A stretch of DNA of 29,559 bases, from positions 1 through 29,559 of the forward strand of contig PJAB01000330.1 of assembly GCA_002887195.1 (NCBI GenBank), given 5' to 3'. This DNA is from Chrysochromulina parva (lineage: Eukaryota; Haptophyta; Prymnesiales; Chrysochromulinaceae). Shown piece by piece: positions 1-8,476 of the stretch (its first letter is position 1; each line of letters starts with the position of its first letter). The notes beneath the pieces were generated by a model, which was not told where the DNA came from, made no database searches, and worked only from the letters and a program-made list of their open reading frames with translations. A program made the position numbers and the translations under genes.

Positions 1-329
1 TGTGTGAACGCGCCTTGGTGGGCGCGCCTGTGTCTAGGGGTGTTCGACACCGGCGGGCGCCGTTGCGAATTGCATATAGTATGCTTCGGGCCGTAACCCC
101 CCAAACACAGCTCCGCGAACAAAACGCAGCGTCATCGCATTCTTCTGCAATTGCATTCCGAAACAAAACGAAAAGTTTGGTAGTCTGTCTTACATGATTG
201 GTTGATACATGTACATGTACCTGTTTGGTTGAAACGGATGGCTGTTTTTCCTCCTGCAGTCTGTGAAGTGCGTGAGAAGAGGTTTCATCCTGCAACTTTG
301 GGGCCCGCTCCAAAAACCGGAAGGCAGCA
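1..329. other. Upstream region of the CIMIP2-like gene, no gene seen
   Basis: No convincing coding region lies here; the short open frames have no recognisable protein content. The segment should hold the promoter and 5' leader of the gene starting at 330. The only structured element I see is the 14-nt palindrome at 206-219, listed separately. Confidence 0.5.
206..219. promoter_or_regulatory. 14-nt palindrome TACATGTACATGTA upstream of the CIMIP2-like gene
   Basis: The sequence is a perfect palindrome built from overlapping ACATGT units and sits about 110 bp before the ATG at 330. It could be a binding site for a dimeric regulator, but a single occurrence does not prove this. It does not resemble the RFX X-box expected for ciliary genes in animals. 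Confidence 0.2.
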
Positions 330-1082
330 ATGTCGGATGCGGAGTATGGTATGCTCGGCACGGACGTCTCCAAGCGACCATCCAAGTTCTCCGACTTCAA
401 GCCGATCGTCTCCGCTAAGACGCCCGTGTCGATGATGCAGAATCACGCCGAGGACGCTGACCCATACTATAGGCAGTCCCGCGGCGTCGTGCCCGGCTAC
501 CAGGGCCACGTGCCCCGTGCACGCGACGCCTTCGGCGTGTCCGCCATGGGCGGACTCGCGCCGGAGGCCAACGTGGGCACGCACAAGAAGATGGGAAGCA
601 TGACGGGTCACGAGAAGGAGCAAATTGTGCTTGGGCGTGAGCCGGCGGAGACGGTGTTCCCAGAGTACAAGGACAAGAAGCGTGGCGTGATGCCGGGCTA
701 CGCCGGCTTCCGCCCGGGCTCGCGCGACCACCACGCCCAATCGGCCTTCGGCGGCATCGCGCACGACGGCCCGCAGGGCCGGGGTGATGAGCCCGTCCTC
801 AAGGCGAAATGGGATCGGGAGCGAATGGATCCGGGCACCGACTACCGGCAGGTGGTTGGCGGCATCGTGCCTGGGTACTCGGGGCATGTGCCCCTTGCGA
901 TCACGAAGGCGGGCCACAGCCACTGGGGGCAGCCGCAGAAGGGTGCGCAGGCGGGCCACGAAGGGACGGGCTCCGAAGCCTACAAGGCGTACGAAGTTCA
1001 GCAGATGGCCAAATCGGGCTACAGCGGCCACGTACCTGGCGCGCGCGATAGCTACGGCACGACCATCTTCAACGCCGAGTAA
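330..1082 (+). CDS. FAM166/CIMIP2-like ciliary microtubule inner protein, 250 aa
   Basis: The protein carries four spaced copies of a GYxGHVP-type motif: residues about 51-69 (RGVVPGYQGHVPRARDAFG), 118-136 (RGVMPGYAGFRPGSRD), 177-189 (GGIVPGYSGHVP) and 228-245 (SGYSGHVPGARDSYG). PGYxGHVP followed by R-x-x-ySYG is the hallmark of the FAM166/CIMIP2 (DUF2475) family. Members of that family bind inside the doublet microtubules of motile cilia. The linkers are rich in Gly, His and Lys, with no membrane segment or signal peptide, as expected for a cytoskeletal protein. The start is the first ATG after upstream stops, in the context gcagcaATGtcg. The gene is intron-free and convergent with PFK. Assignment to the family is firm; placement in the axoneme is inferred from family knowledge and implies a flagellated organism. 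Confidence 0.82.
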   Translation: MSDAEYGMLGTDVSKRPSKFSDFKPIVSAKTPVSMMQNHAEDADPYYRQSRGVVPGYQGHVPRARDAFGVSAMGGLAPEANVGTHKKMGSMTGHEKEQIVLGREPAETVFPEYKDKKRGVMPGYAGFRPGSRDHHAQSAFGGIAHDGPQGRGDEPVLKAKWDRERMDPGTDYRQVVGGIVPGYSGHVPLAITKAGHSHWGQPQKGAQAGHEGTGSEAYKAYEVQQMAKSGYSGHVPGARDSYGTTIFNAE

Positions 1083-1803
1083 GGCGGAATCGGCCTGCCG
1101 CACGGTAGCTGGCTCAGGCTTGTAGCAGCGCAGCCACGCGAACAACTACATCTTACGTGCATCGTGGCGTCTAGTGACGTCCATCTCCAAATCTGGACGT
1201 CTCTCCCCAACAGAGGACGGCGGCCTGGTGGCGAGAAACTCCTGTGTGTTGTTATCTCTTTTTGGACTGTGCGTGCGTGCGTATTGGCATGGCTCTTGTG
1301 TGACTCTGTGTGTGGTTTAATGCATAGACAGGCATGTGCCGATTTTTTATTAAGTTTTGTTCGAGCTTTTATCGGTCGCGCGGGCGAGCACGCGCACAGG
1401 CTGACCACAGGGCCCGGATCGGATGGCCGCGGTTTGAGCGCGCGTACACGACGTACGGTATTCTCCGTGTACATGACGGTATTCAATAATTGCGACCGGT
1501 ATTCGATCGTCTCGTAATTATAATAGAGCGGTGCGCGGTAACGAGGCGCGCTACAATACATCACGTCCTATCATGTGCCACGATATCTCGGACGGACGGG
1601 ATCAACGGTTCTAATCACGGGTTCGCAGCCTCGCTCGCTACCTCCGGGCCCGGCGCGTCGTGTCGTGTCGGGGGGCCTGCAACACGACAATCGTCCGCCC
1701 GGAAAGGTCGAATCGATCACAATAGAAACTGTGCACGGTTGTGTATACGGATGGGAGCTCAGTAGTCACATCAGAAGCCGGCGGAAGCCTGGTCCACAGC
1801 AGC
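1083..1803. other. Convergent 3' intergenic region, no gene seen
   Basis: This 721-bp stretch lies between the stop codons of two convergent genes and probably holds both 3' UTRs. It is less GC-biased than the flanking genes and has T-rich tracts around 1343-1365. Three copies of CGGTATTC occur within about 50 bp (about 1457-1504). I see no coding signal on either strand. Confidence 0.5.
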
Positions 1804-3528
1804 CTACTCTGCTTGGGCGTACCCCTTCTGGTCCGCCTGATGCATGCCTGAGAGCTTATCAGGCATCGTGCAGTTCTGCACGCACGTCTGCCACGTCGAG
1901 CTCTTAATCTTTAGCTGCTTCTTGCCGCTCGCGATGAGCTTTGATTTGAGGATGATGATGATGTTGTGCACGGCGCCGACGCACACGCCCGTGTAGCCGC
2001 GCATCGCCGTGTGCACCGCGTTGTTGGCGAGGCGCGCGCAGTAGATGTGGTCGTTGGGCGTGATCGGGACCGAGCGGATAATGTAGCTAGGATCGATGTA
2101 GAAGGTGCGCCCTCCCTTGGCCTTCAGGTACTTGTTGAGCGTATCGCGCAGGAAGACGCCAACGTCGCCGTACACCGTGTGGCCCGACGCGTCCTTCTTG
2201 CCCGTGGACACGTGGCGCTGGCCTGCGCCCTCGGCCACGACGATCACCATGTGCCCCTTGCGCTCGAGGGTCGCATCCACGTATGAGAAGATGTCATCGA
2301 GCTCGACATCGACCTCGGGTACGAGGCACAGGTCGACGAGGTTCGAAGCGAGCGACGCGTGCGCCGCGACGAAGCCCGCGTCTCGGCCCATGAGCTTCAC
2401 GATGGACACGGCCTTGGCACAACTCGTCGCCTCGACCCAGCCGTTACGAATAACGCCCGCAGCCGCCTCTACGGCCGAATCAAAGCCGAAAGTCTTGTCG
2501 ACGAAGAGCACGTCGTTGTCGATCGACTTGGGTACACCCACGATGCTAACGTCCAGCTTGCGCTTGCGTGCCTCCTCATACAACAGATGGCCGGCGAACT
2601 GCGTGCCGTCGCCGCCGATGACGAAGAGCATGTTGATGCCGTGCGCGCGCAGGGTGTCGCAGATCGCGCTCGCGTCGAAGCCGCCGCGCCCGGCCTTGAG
2701 GACGGAGCCGCCCTTCATATGAATCTCACTAACGAGCTCCGGGTTGAGCTCGATCCACTCGTTCTCGCTCGGATTCGTCAGACCGTTGTAGCCCGCGGTC
2801 ACGCCGATGATCTGTCGCACGCCGTAGTCGCGCCAAAGACAGTTGGTCACGCCCTGGATGATCGAGTTGAGGCCGGGGCAAAGGCCGCCGCACGTCACGA
2901 GCGCTGCCTTCACTGTGTTCGGCTCCCACCAGATGAACTTGCACGCGTTGCCACGGATGCCGCCGCCGTCGAGCGCGTGGCTGCGCATTGCCGCCTTCGA
3001 GTCATTGAGGAGGACGGAGCCCATGACCTTCTCGTTCGGGTTGAGGAAGTTCATACGCGGCCGCGCTGTCGCCATCGGGTTGAGCACCTTCTGCATGCGC
3101 TGGCCCTCTGGCCGGGGCCAAACGGGGTGCGAGTTCTCGTCATCTTGCCAGGTGGAGAGGTGGTGCGCTGCGAGATGGCTGCTGCTCTCGGAGGGCGTTT
3201 CGAATACTTTCGGGCTCTGCATTTCCGGCGCGACATCTTCTGTGGCCTTTGAGGTCGCCGATGTGCCGCCGACGCTCTGCGACGAGCGCAACGTGGCTGA
3301 CGACTTTTTTGTCGGCGGCTTGGGCGCTAGGTCCACATCGTGGTGCACCTGCACAGTTACCGTCTTCAAGACTTGCGAGACTACATCCCGCAATTTGGCA
3401 CGTCTTTCAATCGTCGGTGAGGGCACGGTGCCAAACTTGCTGGAGTAAAGATACATGGCGGCCGCGCCAATTCCCACGCCGGCGGCCACCGCGAGAGCGA
3501 GTTCACGTGAGGGGAGCACGGCGGTCAT
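1804..3528 (-). CDS. PFK: Plant-type ATP-dependent 6-phosphofructokinase, 574 aa
   Basis: This enzyme phosphorylates fructose 6-phosphate to fructose 1,6-bisphosphate, the committed step of glycolysis. Numbered from the ATG at 3528, visible motifs are the nucleotide loop GGLCPG (214-219), GGDGT (305-309), the catalytic PKSIDND (333-339), MGRDAGF (380-386) and DPSYIIRSVP near 479-488. Glycine rather than aspartate after GGD, combined with lysine before SIDND, is the pattern of plant-type ATP-PFKs. PPi-dependent PFPs have GGDD. About 200 residues precede the catalytic core, longer than a bacterial PFK, and include a hydrophobic stretch at about 9-28 followed by low-complexity sequence. This could be a membrane anchor or targeting signal. 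The open frame extends upstream to 3561 but only with a GTG codon, so I use the first ATG (MTAVLPSREL). The gene is divergent from eS12. Confidence 0.9.
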   Translation of the reverse strand: MTAVLPSRELALAVAAGVGIGAAAMYLYSSKFGTVPSPTIERRAKLRDVVSQVLKTVTVQVHHDVDLAPKPPTKKSSATLRSSQSVGGTSATSKATEDVAPEMQSPKVFETPSESSSHLAAHHLSTWQDDENSHPVWPRPEGQRMQKVLNPMATARPRMNFLNPNEKVMGSVLLNDSKAAMRSHALDGGGIRGNACKFIWWEPNTVKAALVTCGGLCPGLNSIIQGVTNCLWRDYGVRQIIGVTAGYNGLTNPSENEWIELNPELVSEIHMKGGSVLKAGRGGFDASAICDTLRAHGINMLFVIGGDGTQFAGHLLYEEARKRKLDVSIVGVPKSIDNDVLFVDKTFGFDSAVEAAAGVIRNGWVEATSCAKAVSIVKLMGRDAGFVAAHASLASNLVDLCLVPEVDVELDDIFSYVDATLERKGHMVIVVAEGAGQRHVSTGKKDASGHTVYGDVGVFLRDTLNKYLKAKGGRTFYIDPSYIIRSVPITPNDHIYCARLANNAVHTAMRGYTGVCVGAVHNIIIILKSKLIASGKKQLKIKSSTWQTCVQNCTMPDKLSGMHQADQKGYAQAE

Positions 3529-3950
3529 CTTTCTCGGTGCAAAGTTGTTGACGAATCGCACACGTCAGGGTTGTTTTCGTGAGAGGACAAACGACACGGC
3601 AGCCTTTGGAGTGTGTTGGACAAGTAAAGTAGCACACACTTTCGAAAAGCAAAACGGAACACGTGGCTTTCGCTGGGTTACGTGGGGTCTTTGTGCGTGC
3701 GCCGACCGTGCACCAGCGAAGCAGGCTTTGCCCGACGCGCGCGCGCGCGCGCGTCGTTTGTCGTGATGCCATGGCATAGCAGCAGCCTGCTGCAGCAGCC
3801 GTGCGAGCGAGACTGAATCAATCGCCAGTCACAGCAAATTGCCACACCACCCTCGCCTCCGCACATTGCCAACTCCAGAGCTGCCGCCTGACTGCCACAC
3901 CTCTGCGCGCGCGCCCCACCTTGCCAGGTTCGTGAGGATAAGAGCGAACC
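3529..3950. promoter_or_regulatory. Shared divergent promoter region between PFK and eS12
   Basis: The 422 bp between the two ATGs must hold both 5' leaders and promoters. It contains a 22-nt alternating CG palindrome (3734-3755) and a CAG/CTG-rich imperfect palindrome around 3778-3801. I see no clear TATA box on either strand. The leader of the ribosomal protein gene ends in a good Kozak context, gcgaaccATGG. Confidence 0.45.
3734..3755. repeat. GA(CG)9TC self-complementary alternating CG tract
   Basis: Eighteen bases of uninterrupted CG dinucleotide are flanked by GA and TC, making a 22-nt perfect palindrome. Such tracts can adopt Z-DNA or cruciform structure under negative supercoiling. 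It lies inside the PFK/eS12 divergent promoter, about 200 bp from each start codon. Confidence 0.7.
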
Positions 3951-4403
3951 ATGGCCGACGACGAGGAGACCACTGAGGAGCCCACTACGGAGCCCGCCGC
4001 CGAGGCCGGCGAGGCTGTGCCGGCCGAGGCGCCCGAGGCGCCGATGGACGTCGAGACCGCACTCCAGAAGGTGCTGAAGAACGCGCTGATCCACGACGGC
4101 CTACGCCGCGGCCTGCACGAGTGCGCGAAGGCGCTCGATGCTGGCAAGGCGAAGCTCTGCGTGCTCTCGCAGTCGTGCAATGAGCCGGCGTACACCAAGC
4201 TTATCGAAGCTCTGTGCGCCGAGCACGGCGTCGACCTGATGAAGGTGTCGGACGGCAAGCAGCTCGGCGAGTGGGTTGGCCTCGCCAAGGTGGACAAGGA
4301 AGGCACGGCGCGCAAGGTCGTGGGCTGCTCGTCCGTTGTGATCACCGACTTCGGCGAGGAGAGCGACGCGCTCAAGATCCTCAAGGATTCGTTCGCCAAG
4401 TGA
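3951..4403 (+). CDS. RPS12: 40S ribosomal protein eS12 (S12e), 150 aa
   Basis: This is the small-subunit ribosomal protein eS12 of eukaryotes. After an acidic, Pro/Glu/Ala-rich N-terminal tail (residues about 1-33), the conserved fold runs from [19 protein letters not shown] through [33 protein letters not shown] and [20 protein letters not shown] to [22 protein letters not shown] at the C-terminus. The length is slightly above the usual 130-145 residues because of the N-terminal tail. The start is set by the strong context aaccATGG. No intron interrupts the frame, unusual for ribosomal protein genes in intron-rich algae. It is divergent from PFK and convergent with the WW-domain protein. Confidence 0.96.
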   Translation: MADDEETTEEPTTEPAAEAGEAVPAEAPEAPMDVETALQKVLKNALIHDGLRRGLHECAKALDAGKAKLCVLSQSCNEPAYTKLIEALCAEHGVDLMKVSDGKQLGEWVGLAKVDKEGTARKVVGCSSVVITDFGEESDALKILKDSFAK

Positions 4404-4797
4404 GTCATACGCAGCGTGGGTCCCTGAGCTGTCGCGTCCAAAAATGTGTTTATCAAGAATTGTCTCTAGACTATTTGTACCTACTCCGACGCGCTAGAGT
4501 CCGCATTCTCGGCACGCCAGCGCCGAGCACTGCAGTGCACCCGCCGGGGCACACGCTGTTGCGCGCCCCCGACCGCCCGATGAGGCAATGCGCGCCCCAG
4601 CCGAAAAGCGCGGCGCCGCCGGGTGGCGGCTGGCGCGGGCGGGCCGGGCGCACGGCCCGCAGAGCGCGGACCCCGACCCGGGGGCGCGCCAGGGGCACAG
4701 GCGGGACGAATAACGTCAGGCACACCTCGCCCAGGCAACGGTCCCTCTCTCGGCCAGATGCGCAGCCGCAGGCAGCGAAGGGCAGGATCTCATCAGC
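4404..4797. other. Convergent 3' intergenic region, very GC-rich
   Basis: This 394-bp stretch separates the eS12 stop from the WW-protein stop. The middle (about 4605-4700) is extremely GC-rich, with short inverted repeats such as CGGGCCGGG/CGGCCCG around 4640-4660 that could fold in RNA. No coding region is supported. Confidence 0.45.
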
Positions 4798-5691
4798 TCA
4801 AATGTCCTGAATAGAGTCTGAGGATGGTGCTGAGGCCGTCGGTGCTCCGCGCCCGGCCGTAGAGGCCCGTGCTTGCGCCAGCAGCTCGTGCGCGAGGAGG
4901 AGCTCTTCGGTCGCGGCGGCGATCAACTGCTCGCCGACGGCGCCGCCAGCAGCAGCGCTCGCAGCGCCAGGCGCGGGCAGCCGCTGCGCCAAAGGCAACA
5001 CCGTCTGCGCCGGGGCGGCGCCCGTCGCCTCTGCCACGTCGCTCGTCTTCTCTCGCAAACCATCGAGCGCCGCGCTGAGCGCGGCCACGCGATCCTCGAG
5101 GAGACGCGTGCGGTCCTCGACTCGCACGCTCACATTGGTGTCTTCGAGCTGTAGCTGCGTCGCCAGCGGCCGCACCCACGTCTGCTCGTGCGTGTGCACG
5201 TTGCGGAAGCAAGGCTCGCCCGAGGAGGCCACCTCCTCGACCCAGCCGTCAGGCAGAGCTGCTGGACCGGCGACCGCCGCTGCCCCAACATCGAGCTCGC
5301 GGTCGCTCTCGAGCGCCGCACTCTCTTCCTCATCAATATGTGGCATCCAGCCGGCTTTGTCTTCATCGTGCCCGTCACCAACGACAGCGGCAATGCCCAA
5401 ATGCACTGCGGCAAGGACGCCTCCAATTTCTACGAAGAGGAGGAACCCCCGAGCGCCATCAGGCAGCGAGCGGAGCCACGCCGCGAACCAGGCGGGCAGG
5501 TGTAGGTCTAACCACAGCACGCCGAGCAAGCAAACCAGCATGATGAGGACCATTCCGTCCTCCAGCAGCCGGTGGAGCAACGGCCGGTCTTTGATTGGAG
5601 TGGCGGCCTCAGAGGCGCCCTTCGCCATCTGACCTATCGCATAGACAGCGGTCGCAGCAGCTTTCAGCTGCTTCTTCTTTTTCGCGAGCAT
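4798..5691 (-). CDS. Two-pass membrane protein with a WW domain, 297 aa
   Basis: The N-terminus is lysine-rich (MLAKKKKQLK) and is followed by two hydrophobic segments at about 46-73 and 82-105, probably a membrane hairpin. After an acidic linker comes a WW domain at about 146-175: LPDGW, then a Phe replacing the usual aromatic pair, N164, T166, T171, W172 and P175. The spacing fits the LPxGW...N..T....W..P signature. WW domains bind proline-rich peptides. Residues about 186-215 look like an amphipathic helix or coiled coil, and the tail is Ala-rich and disordered. The combination suggests a membrane-tethered adaptor, but no family name is recognised. The start ATG at 5691 is the first Met of the frame. 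The gene lies 144 bp from the J-domain gene on the same strand. Confidence 0.72.
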   Translation of the reverse strand: MLAKKKKQLKAAATAVYAIGQMAKGASEAATPIKDRPLLHRLLEDGMVLIMLVCLLGVLWLDLHLPAWFAAWLRSLPDGARGFLLFVEIGGVLAAVHLGIAAVVGDGHDEDKAGWMPHIDEEESAALESDRELDVGAAAVAGPAALPDGWVEEVASSGEPCFRNVHTHEQTWVRPLATQLQLEDTNVSVRVEDRTRLLEDRVAALSAALDGLREKTSDVAEATGAAPAQTVLPLAQRLPAPGAASAAAGGAVGEQLIAAATEELLLAHELLAQARASTAGRGAPTASAPSSDSIQDI

Positions 5692-5835
5692 GCGTGACCG
5701 GTGCCACGATGACGGACGGCGACGTCACGAATGCCAAGGCGGTGCTGGCTTTTGGGACAAGGACTGTGAAAACAAACACACGCCGGTTTGCGTTTACCTC
5801 TCAATGTGTGCGCGCACACTGGCTGGAAGCGTGTC

Positions 5836-6636
5836 CTACGCCTCTTCCTTCGGCTGCCCGTAGGATGCGCCCGCCTTGTGTAGCCAGGAGAGCGCCTTGG
5901 ACCCAATTTCTAGCAAGGTCGCAGTGCGGTTCCCGTCGTCAATTGCATCGAGCGCGGAGGCCACCGCCGTTGCGCCAGCCGCCGACGCACCAGCGACCTT
6001 CAGCCAATTGACGCCACCGTCGTCCGTTCCAAATGCTCTTCGAAGTGCATGCTCGGCCGACGTACCGAGGGCCACCCAGTCGACGCTGTCCAGGGTCTCG
6101 CGCATTATGCGACTTTGCAGCAGCTCGGGCAGCGGCATCTCGAACCCGGGCCACGCCGAAAGCGCGGTCTTGGCCAGCTGGTACCGCTCGCCGAGAGCGC
6201 CCGGGAGCTTATCGGCGATGAAGCGCTCAAAGGTGGCTAAGGCATCCTTGAGGCTGAAGGTGAATGAGAACGGGTGGTAGGCGTATGTATGCTCTGCGCC
6301 GCTGCCGCCGCCCCTGCTGCTGCCGCTGCCGCTGCCACCACTGCTATGGCTGCCAAATGAATGACGCCGTGACGTGGCGTCATAGCTCGCCCGCTTCTCC
6401 GGGCTGCTGAGCGTGTCGTACGCCTCGGAGATGCGTATGAAACGCGCGGTGGAATCTGCGAATCGGGCCTTGTCTGGGTGGTGCTTCAGTGCGAGTCTCC
6501 TGAAAGCCTCGCGGACTTGCTTTGGAGTTGCGTCCGGACTTATTTCCAGCTCATCGTAGAGTGTGCCGGCGGCGGCTCCGGACGCAGCGTGCGCCAGAAG
6601 GACGAGTACGTTGAGCAGAAAAGCTCGAGGGTTCAT
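5836..6636 (-). CDS. Secretory-pathway DnaJ (HSP40) domain protein, 266 aa
   Basis: Residues 1-23 form a signal peptide (MNPRAFLLNVLVLLAHAASG, then AAAG). The J domain follows immediately at about 25-87: LYDELEISPDATPKQVREAF, the HPD triad at 53-55, and FIRISEAYDTLSSPEKRASYD. HPD is the Hsp70 ATPase-stimulating motif. A Gly/Ser-rich linker (about 94-113) precedes a region with FSLKDALATFERFIAD, and the C-terminal third has an Ala/Gly-rich moderately hydrophobic helix (about 208-230). No Cys-rich zinc finger or DnaJ C-terminal domain is visible, so it is a type III (class C) J protein. Family knowledge suggests a co-chaperone for an ER-lumenal Hsp70; the compartment is inferred from the signal peptide. 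It is divergent from the EF-hand gene at 6915. Confidence 0.85.
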   Translation of the reverse strand: MNPRAFLLNVLVLLAHAASGAAAGTLYDELEISPDATPKQVREAFRRLALKHHPDKARFADSTARFIRISEAYDTLSSPEKRASYDATSRRHSFGSHSSGGSGSGSSRGGGSGAEHTYAYHPFSFTFSLKDALATFERFIADKLPGALGERYQLAKTALSAWPGFEMPLPELLQSRIMRETLDSVDWVALGTSAEHALRRAFGTDDGGVNWLKVAGASAAGATAVASALDAIDDGNRTATLLEIGSKALSWLHKAGASYGQPKEEA

Positions 6637-6914
6637 TGGCTCATGGCGTGCGAAGAAATCATTCCATCAACACCAAAGTACGTTTCCAGCATTCACAGCC
6701 AATGTTTACAATTCGACACGGAAACGCATCCGGAGTGAGAATTCAAAGTATTCATAGCAGAAAACAGAGCTTCTGTTTTCATGGAACGGCTGACCTCCTT
6801 CTGTCTGGTAGCTCGCCGTGCTGACACCCAGCGCACCCCCCGCCTGACAGGGTCGTGGTCCCGCTCACCGCGCGCATCGGCGCGGCTGCAGGGGTCCGTA
6901 CGGAGAACGGTAGA

Positions 6915-8476
6915 ATGGGATGTTTTCCATCCACCCCAGCAGCAAAAGTGGCGCCTGAGCCTCGCAACCGGCCACATCCAGATAGGCCCGATCCGATACG
7001 AGGACCGCCACTACCAGATATTCTGAAGATCGAGTACACGCCACCGAGTGAGTGCAGCCGCCGTGCCGCCTGTAGAGCTGGTGCCCAGCATGCTGCCAGA
7101 GCTGCTCCACTCTCTCGAACGTCGCGCTTTAGTGGCACTACTGACATGTCGTGCTGTCCTGCACCGCTGGCAGTCCGATTCATCAACCCAACGAATCCTT
7201 GGCTGCCTTTGCTTTCGCCAGCTCAATTAGTGGAGATCCATACGTCCTTTATCAAATTCGGTGCGTGCCACTCCGTTTGAGCTGTGTTCGGCGGGAGATG
7301 GGCGCTGCGTCACATTGGTGCAGCCGTCTCACAGAATGCGAGCGCGGTGACGGGTTGGCGCCTCGTAGCATCCGCGCTCGAGCTGCTGCAGCATGGTGGC
7401 TACTGCAGCGTGGCGGCTGCAGCATGGCGGCGGCTGCAGCGTGGCTGCAGGGCGGTTCTGAGCACGGCTGCGACCGCGGCTGCGGCTGCGGCTGAAGAGC
7501 TGCGGCTGAAGAGCTGCGGCTGCAGAGCTGCGGCTGTGGAGCTGCGGCTGCGGCTGCCAGGGTCCGCAAGAGTCCACTCTCTTCTTCTGAGCACGTGCGC
7601 TCGGACTGTGTGGCTCGCAGATGTGGACGGCGACGGGCACATTAATCCAAAGGAGATCCGAACGGTGATGAGGGACGTAGGCGTAAAGCTCACCGCTGAT
7701 GAGATCAAGCAGCTGATCGCCTCCGTCGATGCCGACGGCAACGGCATGGTGCGCAAGCATGCACGAGCTAGCGACCTCCCAGCGATCTCCCGGCAGCCTC
7801 ACGCTGCCAGTGTGACGTAGTACGGCGCAGTGGCAGCGTCTGATGGCAACGACAATCCTGCTGGCAGCCACAAGCGCCGGCTCCATGGCCCAAGCGACAG
7901 CACAGCGGCGTGCGATGGGCGGCGGCGCCAGTGGCAGTGCCTTCGTCGCGTGTAGGCTGTGCCGGCTGCCCTCTCACCGAGTGTGTGCGCCTGTGCCCCG
8001 TCCGGCAGATTGAGTTTGACGAGTTCGTGTCCATTCTGGCATCGAACATGCTACGCGAGGGTCGCGGCGACGCAGAGCTTGACGAGGCCTTTGCAGTCCT
8101 AGACAGAGACGGCTCAGGCATGTTAGACCTGAGCTTCGTGCGCGATCAATTGACGAACCTTGGCAGCCATCCTTTGTCCAGAGAGGAGTGTGATTCGCTC
8201 CTGAGTGAGGTGGACGGGGTCGACGACGACGGCCGCGTCAGCATGCGGGCCTTCAAGGCCATGTCCTGCTGGAAGGTGCCCAACAGCAAGCAGATGCAGC
8301 AGGCTGAGGCCCGGAGCAGGGCAGGCAGCAGTAGCGACGGGCGGCTCATCACCGTAGGCAACAACAGTGGCGTACGGCCGATGAAGAAGACGCACACAAG
8401 CAGCAGCCTGGGGGAGAAGCACGCTCGACCGGGCAGGATACGCAGCAATTCAGGTGACAGCACACCAGATACATAG
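6915..8476 (+). CDS. Spliced calmodulin-like EF-hand protein, probably N-myristoylated
   Basis: The coding sequence is split. One junction (7260/7621) makes the canonical loop DVDGDGHINPKE; another (7748/8009) makes DADGNGMIEFDE. The introns 7261-7620 (360 nt, GTGCGT...CGCAG) and 7749-8008 (260 nt, GTGCGC...GGCAG) are GT-AG and keep the frame. A further possible 174-nt in-frame intron runs 7048-7221 (GTGAGTG...CGCCAG), which would leave a 39-nt microexon ending IHTSFIKF. The first ATG (6915) starts MGCFPST, a myristoylation/palmitoylation-type N-terminus. The protein is 255 aa if the 174-nt intron is real, otherwise 313 aa. The first two EF-hands are canonical. The third (DRDGSGMLDLSF) lacks the final Glu and the fourth (around 8207-8260) is distorted, so the C-terminal lobe may not bind calcium. 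The tail is basic and Ser-rich. The 5' end is the least certain part. Confidence 0.72.
7376..7560 (+). repeat. CTG/GCAG-rich intronic repeat with four 14-bp tandem units
   Basis: Inside the 360-nt intron, the sequence is dominated by GCTGCAGC and GCTGCGGCTG words. From 7498 to 7553 there are four head-to-tail 14-bp units (AGCTGCGGCTG followed by AAG, CAG, TGG or CGG). A period of 14 is incompatible with a conserved reading frame, which supports its being intronic rather than coding. Confidence 0.8.

Noticed and set aside
285..1145. A 286-codon minus-strand open frame
   Set aside because: It is antisense to the CIMIP2-like gene, whose repeated GYxGHVP motifs show that the plus strand is coding.
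2359..3252. A 297-codon plus-strand open frame
   Set aside because: It is antisense to phosphofructokinase; its Ala/Val/Arg composition mirrors the codon bias of the true gene.
7284..7820. A 178-codon plus-strand frame read as one protein
   Set aside because: It mixes a CTG-repeat intron, one genuine EF-hand exon (7621-7748) and part of the next intron. The spliced model explains the sequence better.
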